DNA from: Streptomyces sp. LaPpAH-108 | Lineage (GTDB): Bacteria; Actinomycetota; Actinomycetes; Streptomycetales; Streptomycetaceae | NCBI RefSeq assembly: GCF_000373625.1 | Contig: NZ_KB891997.1 | Coordinates: 419,245-483,244 of the forward strand | Reading direction: 5' to 3' | DNA: 64,000 nt | In this document: positions 25,197 to 33,337 of the stretch, in pieces | Layout of the letters: every line of letters begins with the position of its first letter | Position numbering within the stretch: position 1 is the first letter of the stretch | The notes under the pieces: generated by a model | The model's database searches: none | Seen by the model: only the letters and a program-made list of their open reading frames with translations | What the model was told of the DNA's origin: nothing | Made by a program: the position numbers and the translations under genes

Positions 25197-27041
25197 TCAG
25201 CCCGCCGCCGTCAGCGCCTCCAGCGCGCTCGCCTGGGTACGCCAGTCCACCGGGTTCGGCGCCGTGCCCGCCCAGCGCGCGCCCAGCCGGTTCAGCGCGT
25301 CCCGGTCGGTGCCCCAGACCGAATCGGCCTGCCGGGTGAGATACGTGCGGTAGGCCGACGACCCGGTGGCGTCCGCGAGATCGGCGAGATGCCGTACGAA
25401 CACGCCCTTGAACTGCTTCTGGTTGTCGTCGCACGACGCGGACCCGAGGTCACAGGACTCGGTCAGCACACCGTCACGCGTGAGCTGCGCGGAGGTCGTC
25501 CCCGCGTCGGCGAGGCGCCGGGCGGTGTCGAGATAGCGGCTCTGCCCGGTCGAACGCCACAGCTCGGTGAACGCCCCGATCGCCAGCCCCTGGTTGTAAC
25601 TCCACACCGTCTGGCCGTTGTTGGCACACGACGAGTTGAGCCCGTCGTTCACCAGACCGGCTGAGTTGATCATTCCGCTGTTGAGGAACCAGTCGGCCGC
25701 CGTCGTCGCCCGCGCGCCCCACGTGGTGTCGCCGGACACCCGCTGGTGCAGCGCGGTCACCAGCCACAGATAGAGCCCGTTGGTCACCGCGTTCTTGTAC
25801 GTGCGCTCCCGGTTCCACCACACCCCGCCGCCGCAGGTGTTCGTGTCCCAGTACTGCTGCACGTAGGTGGTGATGGTGACCGCCTCGTCCAGATACCGCT
25901 TCTCGTGCGTGTAGTCGTACGCGTCCACCCACGCCACCGCCCACCACGCCGCGTCGTCGATGGCACGGCTGATGAAGTGCCCCTCGATCGGGTCCGAACT
26001 ACGGCCGCCCGCCGGGAAGACACCGTTGTTCTGCTCGAAGGTCCGGGCGATCACCCAGTCGTAGTCGTGCCGTCCGCTGGTGCGCGCGAAGTCGATCAGC
26101 GAGGTGAGCGCCACCGCCGAGTTCCACCAACTGCTCCGCCACCAGCCCTCGTTGACCTGGTACGACGCCACGAGCGCGTCCGCCGCCGCCCGCGTCCGGG
26201 TCGGCACCGGCCGCGCCCACGCCGTGCAGCTGCCGTCCTGGTGCGACGCCTCCCGGCCACAGGCCCGCACGGCACCGCCGTACAGCAGGCCGCGCGGATC
26301 GCGGGTGGCGAACATCTTGGTCCGTGCCGAACTCGCCCCGGACGCCACGGAGATGCGGCCCAGTGAAGAACCCTCCGGCCAGCTCGCTCCCTCGTCCCAG
26401 GAGCGGTCGAGCCAGATCTCGTCCCCCGCCCCGCCGTTCTCCACGACACCCCAGGCCGTGCCGTTGGCCTGGTCCATGTGGAGGCTGATCGTGCGGCCGT
26501 ACAGCGTGGTCGCGGGCACGGGGCGCGTGTCGCCCGCCGCGGTCGCCGGGTCGCCGCCGTCACAGGCCGAGCCGTCGCACACCTGCGGCCGGAACCAGTC
26601 CGTGCAGGTCACCGCCCCGGCGTCCCCGCACGCCCGGACCCAGCCGCGCCGGTGTGCGACCGGGTCGGTCACGTTGTACATCAGCGTCCGCGTACCGGTC
26701 CACGAGCCGGGGACGCTCGCCTTGCCAAGCAGCCCGTCCCAGGTGGCACCCCGGTCCCAACTCCGGTCCAGCCAGACGGAATTCCCCTGCGTGCCCTGGT
26801 CGATACTGGCCCACGCCATGTCGTCCGCCTCGGACACGTGCAGCCGCAGCACCCGCCCGTTGATGTTCCGGTCACCCACGGGGAAGCTCTCCTGCCGCGC
26901 TTTCGACGGATCGAGCGTGTCGCAAGCCAGCGCACACACCGCCGTCGCCGCGACGGACGGCGTGGGGAGCGCCAGCAGTCCGCCCAACGCGAGGGCCAGT
27001 GCGAGGAGTCCACCGAGGAGGCGATGTCTGCGAGTCGGCAT
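25197..27041 (-). CDS. secreted GH76-like alpha-1,6-mannanase
   Basis: A 614-residue secreted protein starting at ATG 27041. A signal peptide (RLLGGLLALALALGGLLALPTPSVAA) is followed by two copies of a roughly 100-residue module, each containing WLDRSWDxGAxW (residues about 90-101 and 210-221). The GH76 (alpha/alpha)6 domain is C-terminal. It has the catalytic Asp-Asp pair in AIDDAAWWAVAWVDAYD (362-363) and CGGGVWWNRERTYKNAVTNGLYLWL. GH76 enzymes cut alpha-1,6-mannan, such as fungal cell-wall mannan. The promoter side carries an operator-like element, placing it in the same regulon as the importer. Confidence 0.82.
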   Translation of the reverse strand: MPTRRHRLLGGLLALALALGGLLALPTPSVAATAVCALACDTLDPSKARQESFPVGDRNINGRVLRLHVSEADDMAWASIDQGTQGNSVWLDRSWDRGATWDGLLGKASVPGSWTGTRTLMYNVTDPVAHRRGWVRACGDAGAVTCTDWFRPQVCDGSACDGGDPATAAGDTRPVPATTLYGRTISLHMDQANGTAWGVVENGGAGDEIWLDRSWDEGASWPEGSSLGRISVASGASSARTKMFATRDPRGLLYGGAVRACGREASHQDGSCTAWARPVPTRTRAAADALVASYQVNEGWWRSSWWNSAVALTSLIDFARTSGRHDYDWVIARTFEQNNGVFPAGGRSSDPIEGHFISRAIDDAAWWAVAWVDAYDYTHEKRYLDEAVTITTYVQQYWDTNTCGGGVWWNRERTYKNAVTNGLYLWLVTALHQRVSGDTTWGARATTAADWFLNSGMINSAGLVNDGLNSSCANNGQTVWSYNQGLAIGAFTELWRSTGQSRYLDTARRLADAGTTSAQLTRDGVLTESCDLGSASCDDNQKQFKGVFVRHLADLADATGSSAYRTYLTRQADSVWGTDRDALNRLGARWAGTAPNPVDWRTQASALEALTAAG

Positions 27042-27105
27042 GGCGCGTCCGTCCTGTCGGTCGTCCGTTCGTCCAAGGGGCCGAGCAATCCGGGTGATCC
27101 GCAAC

Positions 27106-27119
27106 TTTCCAACGTTGAA
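27106..27119 (+). promoter_or_regulatory. LacI-type operator, site 3
   Basis: TTTCCAACGTTGAA, 65 bp upstream of the GH76-like start codon. The core CAACGTTG is a perfect palindrome, and the 14-mer differs from site 1 only near its end. Confidence 0.62.
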
Positions 27120-27196
27120 CCACTCCGGTCATGTGCACGACAGCACCGCCGGGAAAGTCTGTCCAGCCTCAGGGCGCACTCGGCCGGAACGCGTCC

Positions 27197-27598
27197 CTAC
27201 GCCGCGGTCGCCCGTGCCGGAGCGGACGCGACCAGCAGCACGGCGAACGCGAGAGGTGCGACCGCCTGGTACCCCACCCACACCTCACCCCCGGCGCCGC
27301 CACCCCGCCACGCCACCAGGAAGCCGACCAGAGCCGTCAGCACCCAGCCCGTGTCGTACGCGACCATGAGCCGCGTGTACGTGCGCATCGACCGGCTGCG
27401 GGTGCAGCCCAGCTCGACGCCGCCGCAGATCAGCAGAGCCGCGCCCGAGACGGTCAGCAGCCAGATCGGCGTGCCGAGCAATCGGCCCAGCGGGGCGGCG
27501 GCGGTGAGGCCGGCGGCGCCGAGCAGCACCTTGAAGGCGCCGTCGGCGAGGGCTCCGGCCGTTTGCCGGGTCACCCGCGGTGTCGCGATCTGGGTCAT
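27197..27598 (-). CDS. four-helix membrane protein of unknown function
   Basis: A 133-residue protein with four hydrophobic helices (for example IWLLTVSGAALLICGGVELG and AVAPLAFAVLLVASAPA). AAGGGGGAACGCTC precedes the ATG. It is divergent from a TetR gene whose operator-like palindrome lies between them, so it is probably the regulated gene. The function is unknown; the helix count resembles small SMR- or DUF-type membrane proteins, but no signature is present. Confidence 0.72.
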   Translation of the reverse strand: MTQIATPRVTRQTAGALADGAFKVLLGAAGLTAAAPLGRLLGTPIWLLTVSGAALLICGGVELGCTRSRSMRTYTRLMVAYDTGWVLTALVGFLVAWRGGGAGGEVWVGYQAVAPLAFAVLLVASAPARATAA

Positions 27599-27632
27599 GA
27601 GCGTTCCCCCTTGAAGCTCGTCCCAACTGAGC

Positions 27633-27660
27633 TTGTCCGTAAAGAGATTACGGTAATAAT
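27633..27660 (+). promoter_or_regulatory. promoter with TetR-type operator between -35 and -10
   Basis: TTGTCC (27633-27638) and AATAAT (27655-27660) form a sigma-70-like promoter with a 16-bp spacer. The spacer is almost filled by a perfect inverted repeat CCGTAA-N5-TTACGG (27637-27653). The TetR ATG starts only 6 bases after the -10, so the transcript is probably leaderless. Confidence 0.62.
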
Positions 27661-27666
27661 CGAACT

Positions 27667-28296
27667 ATGAGAATGACGAGGGCCGAAGCCAAGGAACGCA
27701 ACCGCCGCGCCCTGCTGGACGCCGCGTTCGAGGTCGTCTCCCGGGACGGATACCGCGCCAGACTCGAGGAGATCGCGGAGCGCGCCGAGCTGACGACCGG
27801 CGCCGTGTACTCGCTGTTCGGGAGCAAGAACGGCCTGATCGTCGCGCTCGTAGCCGATCATCTGCGGCCGTACTACGAGGAGATCGAGCAGGCGGTACCG
27901 GCCGGACTGGACCTGCTCGAAGCGGTCGACGCCTTCGCCCGGCACTACCGGCGCGGTTGTGACGCCCCCGACGCGAGGGCCGGGCTGTCGCTCCAGATCA
28001 CCTTGCTGGACATGGCCCTGCACGACCCGGAGCTGGGGGCCCGGCTCGCCGCGTCCGTCCGGGCGCAGGAGAGTCACCTGGTCGCGTTGTTCGCCGGACG
28101 GCCTTACAAGGGTGGCATTGTGACGTTATGTCAGGCGCGGCGTCTGACCACCGCACTCCGGGCCCTGTTCGTCGGCCTCGGCCAAGGCGTCACCCTCGGC
28201 CTCGCACCCGACGCGGACGAGCAGTACTTCGCCGACACCGCCCGCGCGCTGGTGTCCGGCCTCTCCCTTGTCGAGCGCGACGCGGACGCCCCGTGA
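27667..28296 (+). CDS. TetR-family transcriptional regulator
   Basis: A 209-residue TetR regulator. The N-terminal DNA-binding domain reads NRRALLDAAFEVVSRDGYRARLEEIAERAELTTGAVYSLFGSKNGLIVALVADHL. The C-terminal ligand domain is helical and specific to its own effector. It probably represses itself and the divergent membrane protein through the CCGTAA/TTACGG palindrome. It interrupts the carbohydrate locus and has no obvious link to it. Confidence 0.88.
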   Translation: MRMTRAEAKERNRRALLDAAFEVVSRDGYRARLEEIAERAELTTGAVYSLFGSKNGLIVALVADHLRPYYEEIEQAVPAGLDLLEAVDAFARHYRRGCDAPDARAGLSLQITLLDMALHDPELGARLAASVRAQESHLVALFAGRPYKGGIVTLCQARRLTTALRALFVGLGQGVTLGLAPDADEQYFADTARALVSGLSLVERDADAP

Positions 28297-28370
28297 ACCC
28301 CGTTGCCAAAGAGGCCAGTTCCACCTGTGGACACCGCAAGGGCTCCGTGTTCTCATGCCTGAGGACCCGC

Positions 28371-28384
28371 TTTACAACGTTGTA
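28371..28384 (+). promoter_or_regulatory. LacI-type operator, site 4
   Basis: TTTACAACGTTGTA contains a perfect 12-bp palindrome, TACAACGTTGTA, about 93 bp upstream of the GH31 start. It is the most symmetric of the four sites. Confidence 0.68.
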
Positions 28385-28476
28385 GCAACGCCGGTCGGAC
28401 CGGTAGTCCAGTGCACTCGTCGTCTCCGTACGTCCACCGCGCTCGCGAGAGCGCCGTTGCCCCCATGGAGCGTGCC

Positions 28477-31400
28477 GTGCGACCACCCCTGTCCCGTTCA
28501 CCCCGCGGACGGCTCACCCGGATCGCCCTCGTCTGCGCGACGGCGGCGCTCGGGCTGACCTGCGCCGATCCGGCCTCCGCGAGCCAGAGCGCCAAGCCCG
28601 TCCGCAAGGCCACCGTGGCTGTCCAGAACGCCAGATTCCAGGTGCTGTCCCCGACGCTGATCCGCACCGAGTACGCGGGGGACAACCGCTTCGAGGACAG
28701 CGCGACGTTCAACGCGATCGGCCGGGACGGTTTCACGCCGCCCGCGTACAGCTCGTCCGTCAAGGACGGCGTCCTGACCCTCACCACCAGCGCCCTGACC
28801 CTGCGCTACGAGATCGGTTCCGGGCCCTTCTCCGCCGACAACCTGACCGTGCGGCTGAAGGCGGGCCAGGACCAGGTGCTCGCCGCGCCCTGGCAGCATC
28901 CGGACTGCGCGGTCGGCGCGCTGTGCGAGGCCGAGGACCAGCTCCACGACGGACCCGGACTGGCCGTCGACCACGCCGGGTTCACCGGCAAGGGCTTCCT
29001 CGCGGGCTTCGAGGTGACCAACAACTCCCTGACCACCGACGTGCGTTCGGAGAAGTCCGGCACCTACGACTACGCCGTCCGCTACGCCGACGGCACCGGC
29101 TCCGACGGACGCCACGAGACCCGTACCCTCAGCCTCAGCGTGGACGGGGGAGCGGACCGGATCTTCAGCCTCCCCGCGACCGCCGACTGGAACGCCTGGG
29201 GTGTGGCCCGTATCCCGCTCACGCTCGGCGCGGGCCACCACACCGTACGGCTGCACCGCGCCGCCACCGACTCCGGCGCCGTCAACATCGACAGCGCGGC
29301 CCTGGTCGACTCCGGCGCCGACTACCCCGGCAAAGCCCAAGCAGCCCTGTCCGGCTGCCACTTCGGTACCAGTTGCGAGGCCGAGGACACCCTGCTCGCG
29401 GGCTCCGCCGTGCTCGCCACTGACCACCAGGGCTACTCCGGCGACGGTTTCGCCGCCGAGCTGAACAAGGACGCCCGGCTCACCGCCCACGTCACGGACG
29501 TGCCCGCCGACGGCACCTACCTCCTCCACCTGCGCTACGCCAACGGCACCGGCGGCGACGGCCTGCACCAGGCCCGCGAGGTGCGCATCGGCACGGGCAC
29601 CGGCGGCACCGACGCCACCCTCACCCTCCCGGCGACCGACACCTGGGACACCTGGAAGTCGGCTTCCGTACCGGTGCAGTTGAAGGCGGGGACCAACGAC
29701 ATCACGCTCAACTGCCCCGACACCACGAGCTGTCACGTCAACGCGGACACCCTCGCGGTGACCGCCCGCACGGACCCCGCCCCGCAGCCGCACCTCGCCC
29801 TCGGCGGCTACCGGCGCAGCCTCGACGGACTCGACGGCGACCGCGACCCCAACACCCGCACCACACCGGGCCTGTTGCACCGCGACGGCTGGTATCTGCT
29901 CGACGACACCGCCTCCGCGACGTACGACATGCGCACCGAGAAGGCCGTTCCGCGCCCCTCCCACGGCGCCGGTCCCTACCAGGACGGTTACCTCTTCGGG
30001 TACGGCCACGACTACAAGCAGGGCCTCACCGACCTCGCCACCCTGACCGGACCACCGCGGCTGCTGCCCCGCTGGGCCTACGGCGTCTGGTACTCGGAGT
30101 ACATCGACCGCACGGCCGACGACTACGAGAAGACCATCCTGCCCGCGTTCCGCAAGGCGGGCGTCCCCCTGGACGTGCTGGTCACCGACACCGACTTCAA
30201 GTCGCCCAACACCTGGAGCGGCTGGAACTTCGATACGGCCAAGTACCCCGATCCGAAGGGCTTCTTCGACTGGTCGACCGCCGAGGGCCTGCACAACACG
30301 CTCAACGTGCACCCGAGCATCCTGGAGTCCGACCCGCAGTACGCGAAGGCGATGGCGACCGCCAAGAACAAGCTGGCCAAGGGCGGTTGTGCGTCCAGCG
30401 CGGGCTCGGCGTGCCGTACGTTCGACTTCGGCGACCCGGACCAGCTCACGGCGTACCTCGATCTGCACCGCCCCTTCGACCGGGCCGGGAACGACTTCTG
30501 GTGGCTCGACTGGTGCTGCGACGCCTCCCGCTCCTCGCAGCCCGGCGTCACCCCGGACGCCTGGATCAACCAGAAGTACGCCGACCTGACCGCCGAGACC
30601 AGTGAGCGCGGCTTCGTCCTCTCGCGGGCCTACGGCTCCCTCCAAGCGGGCGGCTACAGCGGCGGCGTCGGCCTGCCCACCGGCCCCTGGGCCGACAAGC
30701 GCAGCACGCTCCACTTCACCGGCGACACCTCCTCCACCTGGGGCACCCTGCGCGCCGAGGTCGGCTACACCCCCGGCGAGTCCGTCGCCACCGGCATGGC
30801 AGCCGTCAGCCACGACATCGGCGGCCACAACGACGGCCACGGCATCCCCGGCGCCGAGACCTACACCACCGACGACGGCCAGAGCCACCGCACCACCAAA
30901 CTCCCCGACGACCTGTACGCCCGCTGGGTGCAGTTCGGCACCTTCCAGCCCGTCGACCGCCTGCACAGCAACCACAGCGACCGGCTCCCCTGGCAGTACG
31001 GCGACGCGGCCCGCGACTCCGCGAGCACGTTCCTCAACCTGCGCGAATCCCTCGTCCCGTACACGTACACGCTGGCCCAGCAGGCGAACACCACCGGCGT
31101 CCCGATCACCCGGCCGCTCTACCTGGACTATCCCGAGGAGGAGAACGCCTACGGCAAGGCGGGCAGCGGCGAATACCTCTACGGCCCCGACATGCTCGTC
31201 GCGCCGGTCACCACCCCCGGCACCAGCACCACCACCTCCGTGTGGTTCCCGCCCGGCCGGTGGACCGACTACTTCACCGGCCGCACCTACAGCGCGGGCA
31301 CCGGCGGCGCCACGTACGACGTGACGACCACCCTCGCCACCATGCCGGTCTTCGTCCGCGCGGGCGGCATCGTCACCACCCGGGCCGCGTACGTGGACCA

Positions 31401-31776
31401 CGACGCACAGACCCCGCTCGACAAGGCCGCCGTCACGGTCGCGACCGGCGCGCCGGGCTCCTTCACCCTCTACGAGGACGACGGGGTGAGCGCCCCCTCG
31501 CGCCACCGCGCGGCCACCACCCGCATCCACTACACCGAGCACGCCGGGCGCCACACCCTCCGCATCGGCCCGGCCAAGGGCTCCTTCCACGGGCAGGTGG
31601 CCCGCCGCTCCTGGACGGTCACCTTCCAGGGCGCGGACCACGCGCCCACCAGCATCACGGCGGCCGGTACCCGCCTCGCCCCCTCGGCCTGGCACTGGGA
31701 CGCCGGCACCAAGTCCCTCCAGGTCACCCTGCCGGCCACCACGATCCGCACGCCGGTGACCGTCGAGTACCGGTAG
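28477..31776 (+). CDS. secreted GH31 alpha-glycosidase with two CBM35-like modules
   Basis: A 1,099-residue secreted enzyme. I chose GTG 28477 because GGAG lies 6 bases upstream; ATG 28465 is in frame but has no ribosome site. A signal peptide (TRIALVCATAALGLTCADPASA) precedes the GH31 N-terminal domain. Two CBM35-like modules, each opening with CEAEDxL (about residues 150-280 and 300-430), are inserted into it. The barrel nucleophile is Asp678 (FWWLDWCCD) and the acid/base is Asp750 (HFTGDTSSTW). The GHDYKQGL and HSNHSDRLPW blocks support GH31. It may remove alpha-linked glucose or galactose from the locus substrate; the exact specificity is not readable. Confidence 0.85.
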   Translation: MRPPLSRSPRGRLTRIALVCATAALGLTCADPASASQSAKPVRKATVAVQNARFQVLSPTLIRTEYAGDNRFEDSATFNAIGRDGFTPPAYSSSVKDGVLTLTTSALTLRYEIGSGPFSADNLTVRLKAGQDQVLAAPWQHPDCAVGALCEAEDQLHDGPGLAVDHAGFTGKGFLAGFEVTNNSLTTDVRSEKSGTYDYAVRYADGTGSDGRHETRTLSLSVDGGADRIFSLPATADWNAWGVARIPLTLGAGHHTVRLHRAATDSGAVNIDSAALVDSGADYPGKAQAALSGCHFGTSCEAEDTLLAGSAVLATDHQGYSGDGFAAELNKDARLTAHVTDVPADGTYLLHLRYANGTGGDGLHQAREVRIGTGTGGTDATLTLPATDTWDTWKSASVPVQLKAGTNDITLNCPDTTSCHVNADTLAVTARTDPAPQPHLALGGYRRSLDGLDGDRDPNTRTTPGLLHRDGWYLLDDTASATYDMRTEKAVPRPSHGAGPYQDGYLFGYGHDYKQGLTDLATLTGPPRLLPRWAYGVWYSEYIDRTADDYEKTILPAFRKAGVPLDVLVTDTDFKSPNTWSGWNFDTAKYPDPKGFFDWSTAEGLHNTLNVHPSILESDPQYAKAMATAKNKLAKGGCASSAGSACRTFDFGDPDQLTAYLDLHRPFDRAGNDFWWLDWCCDASRSSQPGVTPDAWINQKYADLTAETSERGFVLSRAYGSLQAGGYSGGVGLPTGPWADKRSTLHFTGDTSSTWGTLRAEVGYTPGESVATGMAAVSHDIGGHNDGHGIPGAETYTTDDGQSHRTTKLPDDLYARWVQFGTFQPVDRLHSNHSDRLPWQYGDAARDSASTFLNLRESLVPYTYTLAQQANTTGVPITRPLYLDYPEEENAYGKAGSGEYLYGPDMLVAPVTTPGTSTTTSVWFPPGRWTDYFTGRTYSAGTGGATYDVTTTLATMPVFVRAGGIVTTRAAYVDHDAQTPLDKAAVTVATGAPGSFTLYEDDGVSAPSRHRAATTRIHYTEHAGRHTLRIGPAKGSFHGQVARRSWTVTFQGADHAPTSITAAGTRLAPSAWHWDAGTKSLQVTLPATTIRTPVTVEYR

Positions 31777-31840
31777 CGGAGGCGGACACCTGGGCCGCGG
31801 CTAGACTCCGTCCGACGTCACACCACCCGAAGGGAGTCCG

Positions 31841-32119
31841 GTGACCGAGGACCGGGACGGCATCGTCGTCCACTGGCGGCCCATGTGCCCGTACTGCATG
31901 CGACTCCGGCTGCGGCTGCGCCTCTCCAAGCTGCCGTACACCGAGGTCAACATCTGGCGCGACCCGGACGCGGCCGCGTACGTGCGCTCGGTCGCGGACG
32001 GCAACGAGACCGTCCCGACCGTGTCCGTGGCGGGCCACGCCCTGGTCAACCCGTCCCTGGCGGAGATCGAGCGGGCGGTCGAGACGTACGCTCCGCATCT
32101 GCTGCCGGGTGGGCGCTGA
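31841..32119 (+). CDS. mycoredoxin/glutaredoxin-like protein
   Basis: A 92-residue thioredoxin-fold protein with the redox motif CPYC (HWRPMCPYCMRLRLRLRLSKLPYTEVNIW) and the cis-Pro/TVP motif ETVPTVSV. Mycoredoxins of actinobacteria reduce mycothiol mixed disulfides. The start is GTG after AGGGAGTCCG. It stands alone, convergent with the LacI gene to the right. Confidence 0.88.
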   Translation: MTEDRDGIVVHWRPMCPYCMRLRLRLRLSKLPYTEVNIWRDPDAAAYVRSVADGNETVPTVSVAGHALVNPSLAEIERAVETYAPHLLPGGR

Positions 32120-32157
32120 CGCTTGGGCCGTGTGGCTCAACTCCCTTGTTAACGACC

Positions 32158-33189
32158 TTAGTTGACGCGCTCCGCAGCCGCTGCCCGCTCGCCCGACCCG
32201 CGCGCGATCAGCCGCGTCGGCACCGTGACCGTACGGACCCGGCTGCGGTCGCCGTCCAGCCGGGACAGCGCCGTCACGGCGGCCGTGCGGCCTATCTCCT
32301 CCGGGTTCTGGGCGACCACCGTGAGGGCCGGTTCGAGGGCGTCCGCGAGGGCGATGTCGTCGAAGGCCACCACGGCCACGTCCTTGCGCCGGTCGCGGGC
32401 GAGCCGGGCGACGACACCGACGGCGACGATGTTGTTCCCGGCGAACAGCGCCGTCGGCGGATCGGGCAGCGCGAGCAGCCGCGCGGTCGCCTCGCCCGCA
32501 CCCCGCTGGTCGTGGGCGCTCGCCACAAGGAGACGGTCGTCGGGCAGGCCGCCCTCCCGCAGCGCCTCGCGGTACCCGGCGAGCCGTTCGCGACGCGTGT
32601 AGAGCTTGGTCGGCAGGTCACCGACGAACCCGATCCGGCGATGCCCGTGTGCGATCAGATGGGCCACCCCGGACCGCGCCCCCGCCCGGTTGGAGCTGAC
32701 CACGCTGTCCGTGACGAGCCCCGCGCCCGGCCGGTCCACGAAGACCACCGGCAGCCCCGCCGCGCGATGCGGCTTGAGATGGGCGTGGTCCGCGCCCACG
32801 GACGGCACCACCATGAGGATGCTGACCCGGCGGGCCAGGAACTTGTCCGTCAGCGCCCGCTCGCGGCCCGCGTCGTCCGCCGAGGAACCCATCAGCAGGG
32901 TCAGCCCCCGCTCGCGGACGCTGTCCTCGATGCTCCCGGCCACCGCGCCGAAGAAGGGGTTGCCCAGATCGGGCACGACGAGCCCGATGGTGGTGTCGGG
33001 CCCGCCGACGCGGATGTTGCGGGCCATCAGGTTCGGCTGGAAGCCGAGCCGGGCCACGGCGGCGAGCACCCGCTCCCTGGTCCCCGCCGAGGCGGGCCCG
33101 TCCTCGTTGAGGACACGGGAGACCGTCTTGGCGCTGACACCGACCTCGCGTGCGACGTCGGCCAGGGTGGGGCGGCGCTTCGCTGCCAT
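32158..33189 (-). CDS. LacI-family regulator of the second sugar ABC operon
   Basis: A 343-residue LacI regulator. The helix-turn-helix reads RPTLADVAREVGVSAKTVSRVLNEDGPASAGTRERVLAAVARLGFQPNLMARNIR. The effector domain has IGLVVPDLGNPFFGAVAGSIED and VVAFDDIALADALEPALTVV. It lies downstream of the ATPase gene on the same strand, so it may be the last gene of the operon or use its own promoter in the 148-bp gap. Tandem TGTCATCGTTGACA-type sites upstream of the operon are its likely operators. Confidence 0.88.
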   Translation of the reverse strand: MAAKRRPTLADVAREVGVSAKTVSRVLNEDGPASAGTRERVLAAVARLGFQPNLMARNIRVGGPDTTIGLVVPDLGNPFFGAVAGSIEDSVRERGLTLLMGSSADDAGRERALTDKFLARRVSILMVVPSVGADHAHLKPHRAAGLPVVFVDRPGAGLVTDSVVSSNRAGARSGVAHLIAHGHRRIGFVGDLPTKLYTRRERLAGYREALREGGLPDDRLLVASAHDQRGAGEATARLLALPDPPTALFAGNNIVAVGVVARLARDRRKDVAVVAFDDIALADALEPALTVVAQNPEEIGRTAAVTALSRLDGDRSRVRTVTVPTRLIARGSGERAAAAERVN

Positions 33190-33216
33190 GGGGCACACGT
33201 CTCCTGTGCTCGTCGG

Positions 33217-33240
33217 CTCCGGCCGCGGCCTCGGCCGGAG
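33217..33240 (-). other. hairpin in the leader of the LacI gene
   Basis: A perfect 8-bp stem (CTCCGGCC/GGCCGGAG) with an 8-base loop lies about 28-51 bases upstream of the LacI start codon, between it and the ATPase stop. It could act as partial terminator of the ABC operon. Confidence 0.45.
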
Positions 33241-33337
33241 ACGCGTGAGTGCTGACACGCCAGGCCGGCGTCGGCGTCGGCCCGCGGTGTCGGACGGCGT
33301 CCCGACCCCGGATGCCGGAGGGGTCGCCGCCCGGGTG

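Noticed and set aside
28498..31695. A 1,065-codon leftward frame over the GH31 gene
   Set aside because: It is antisense to GH31 with Gly/Val/Arg-rich low-complexity content; no ribosome site or domain was seen.
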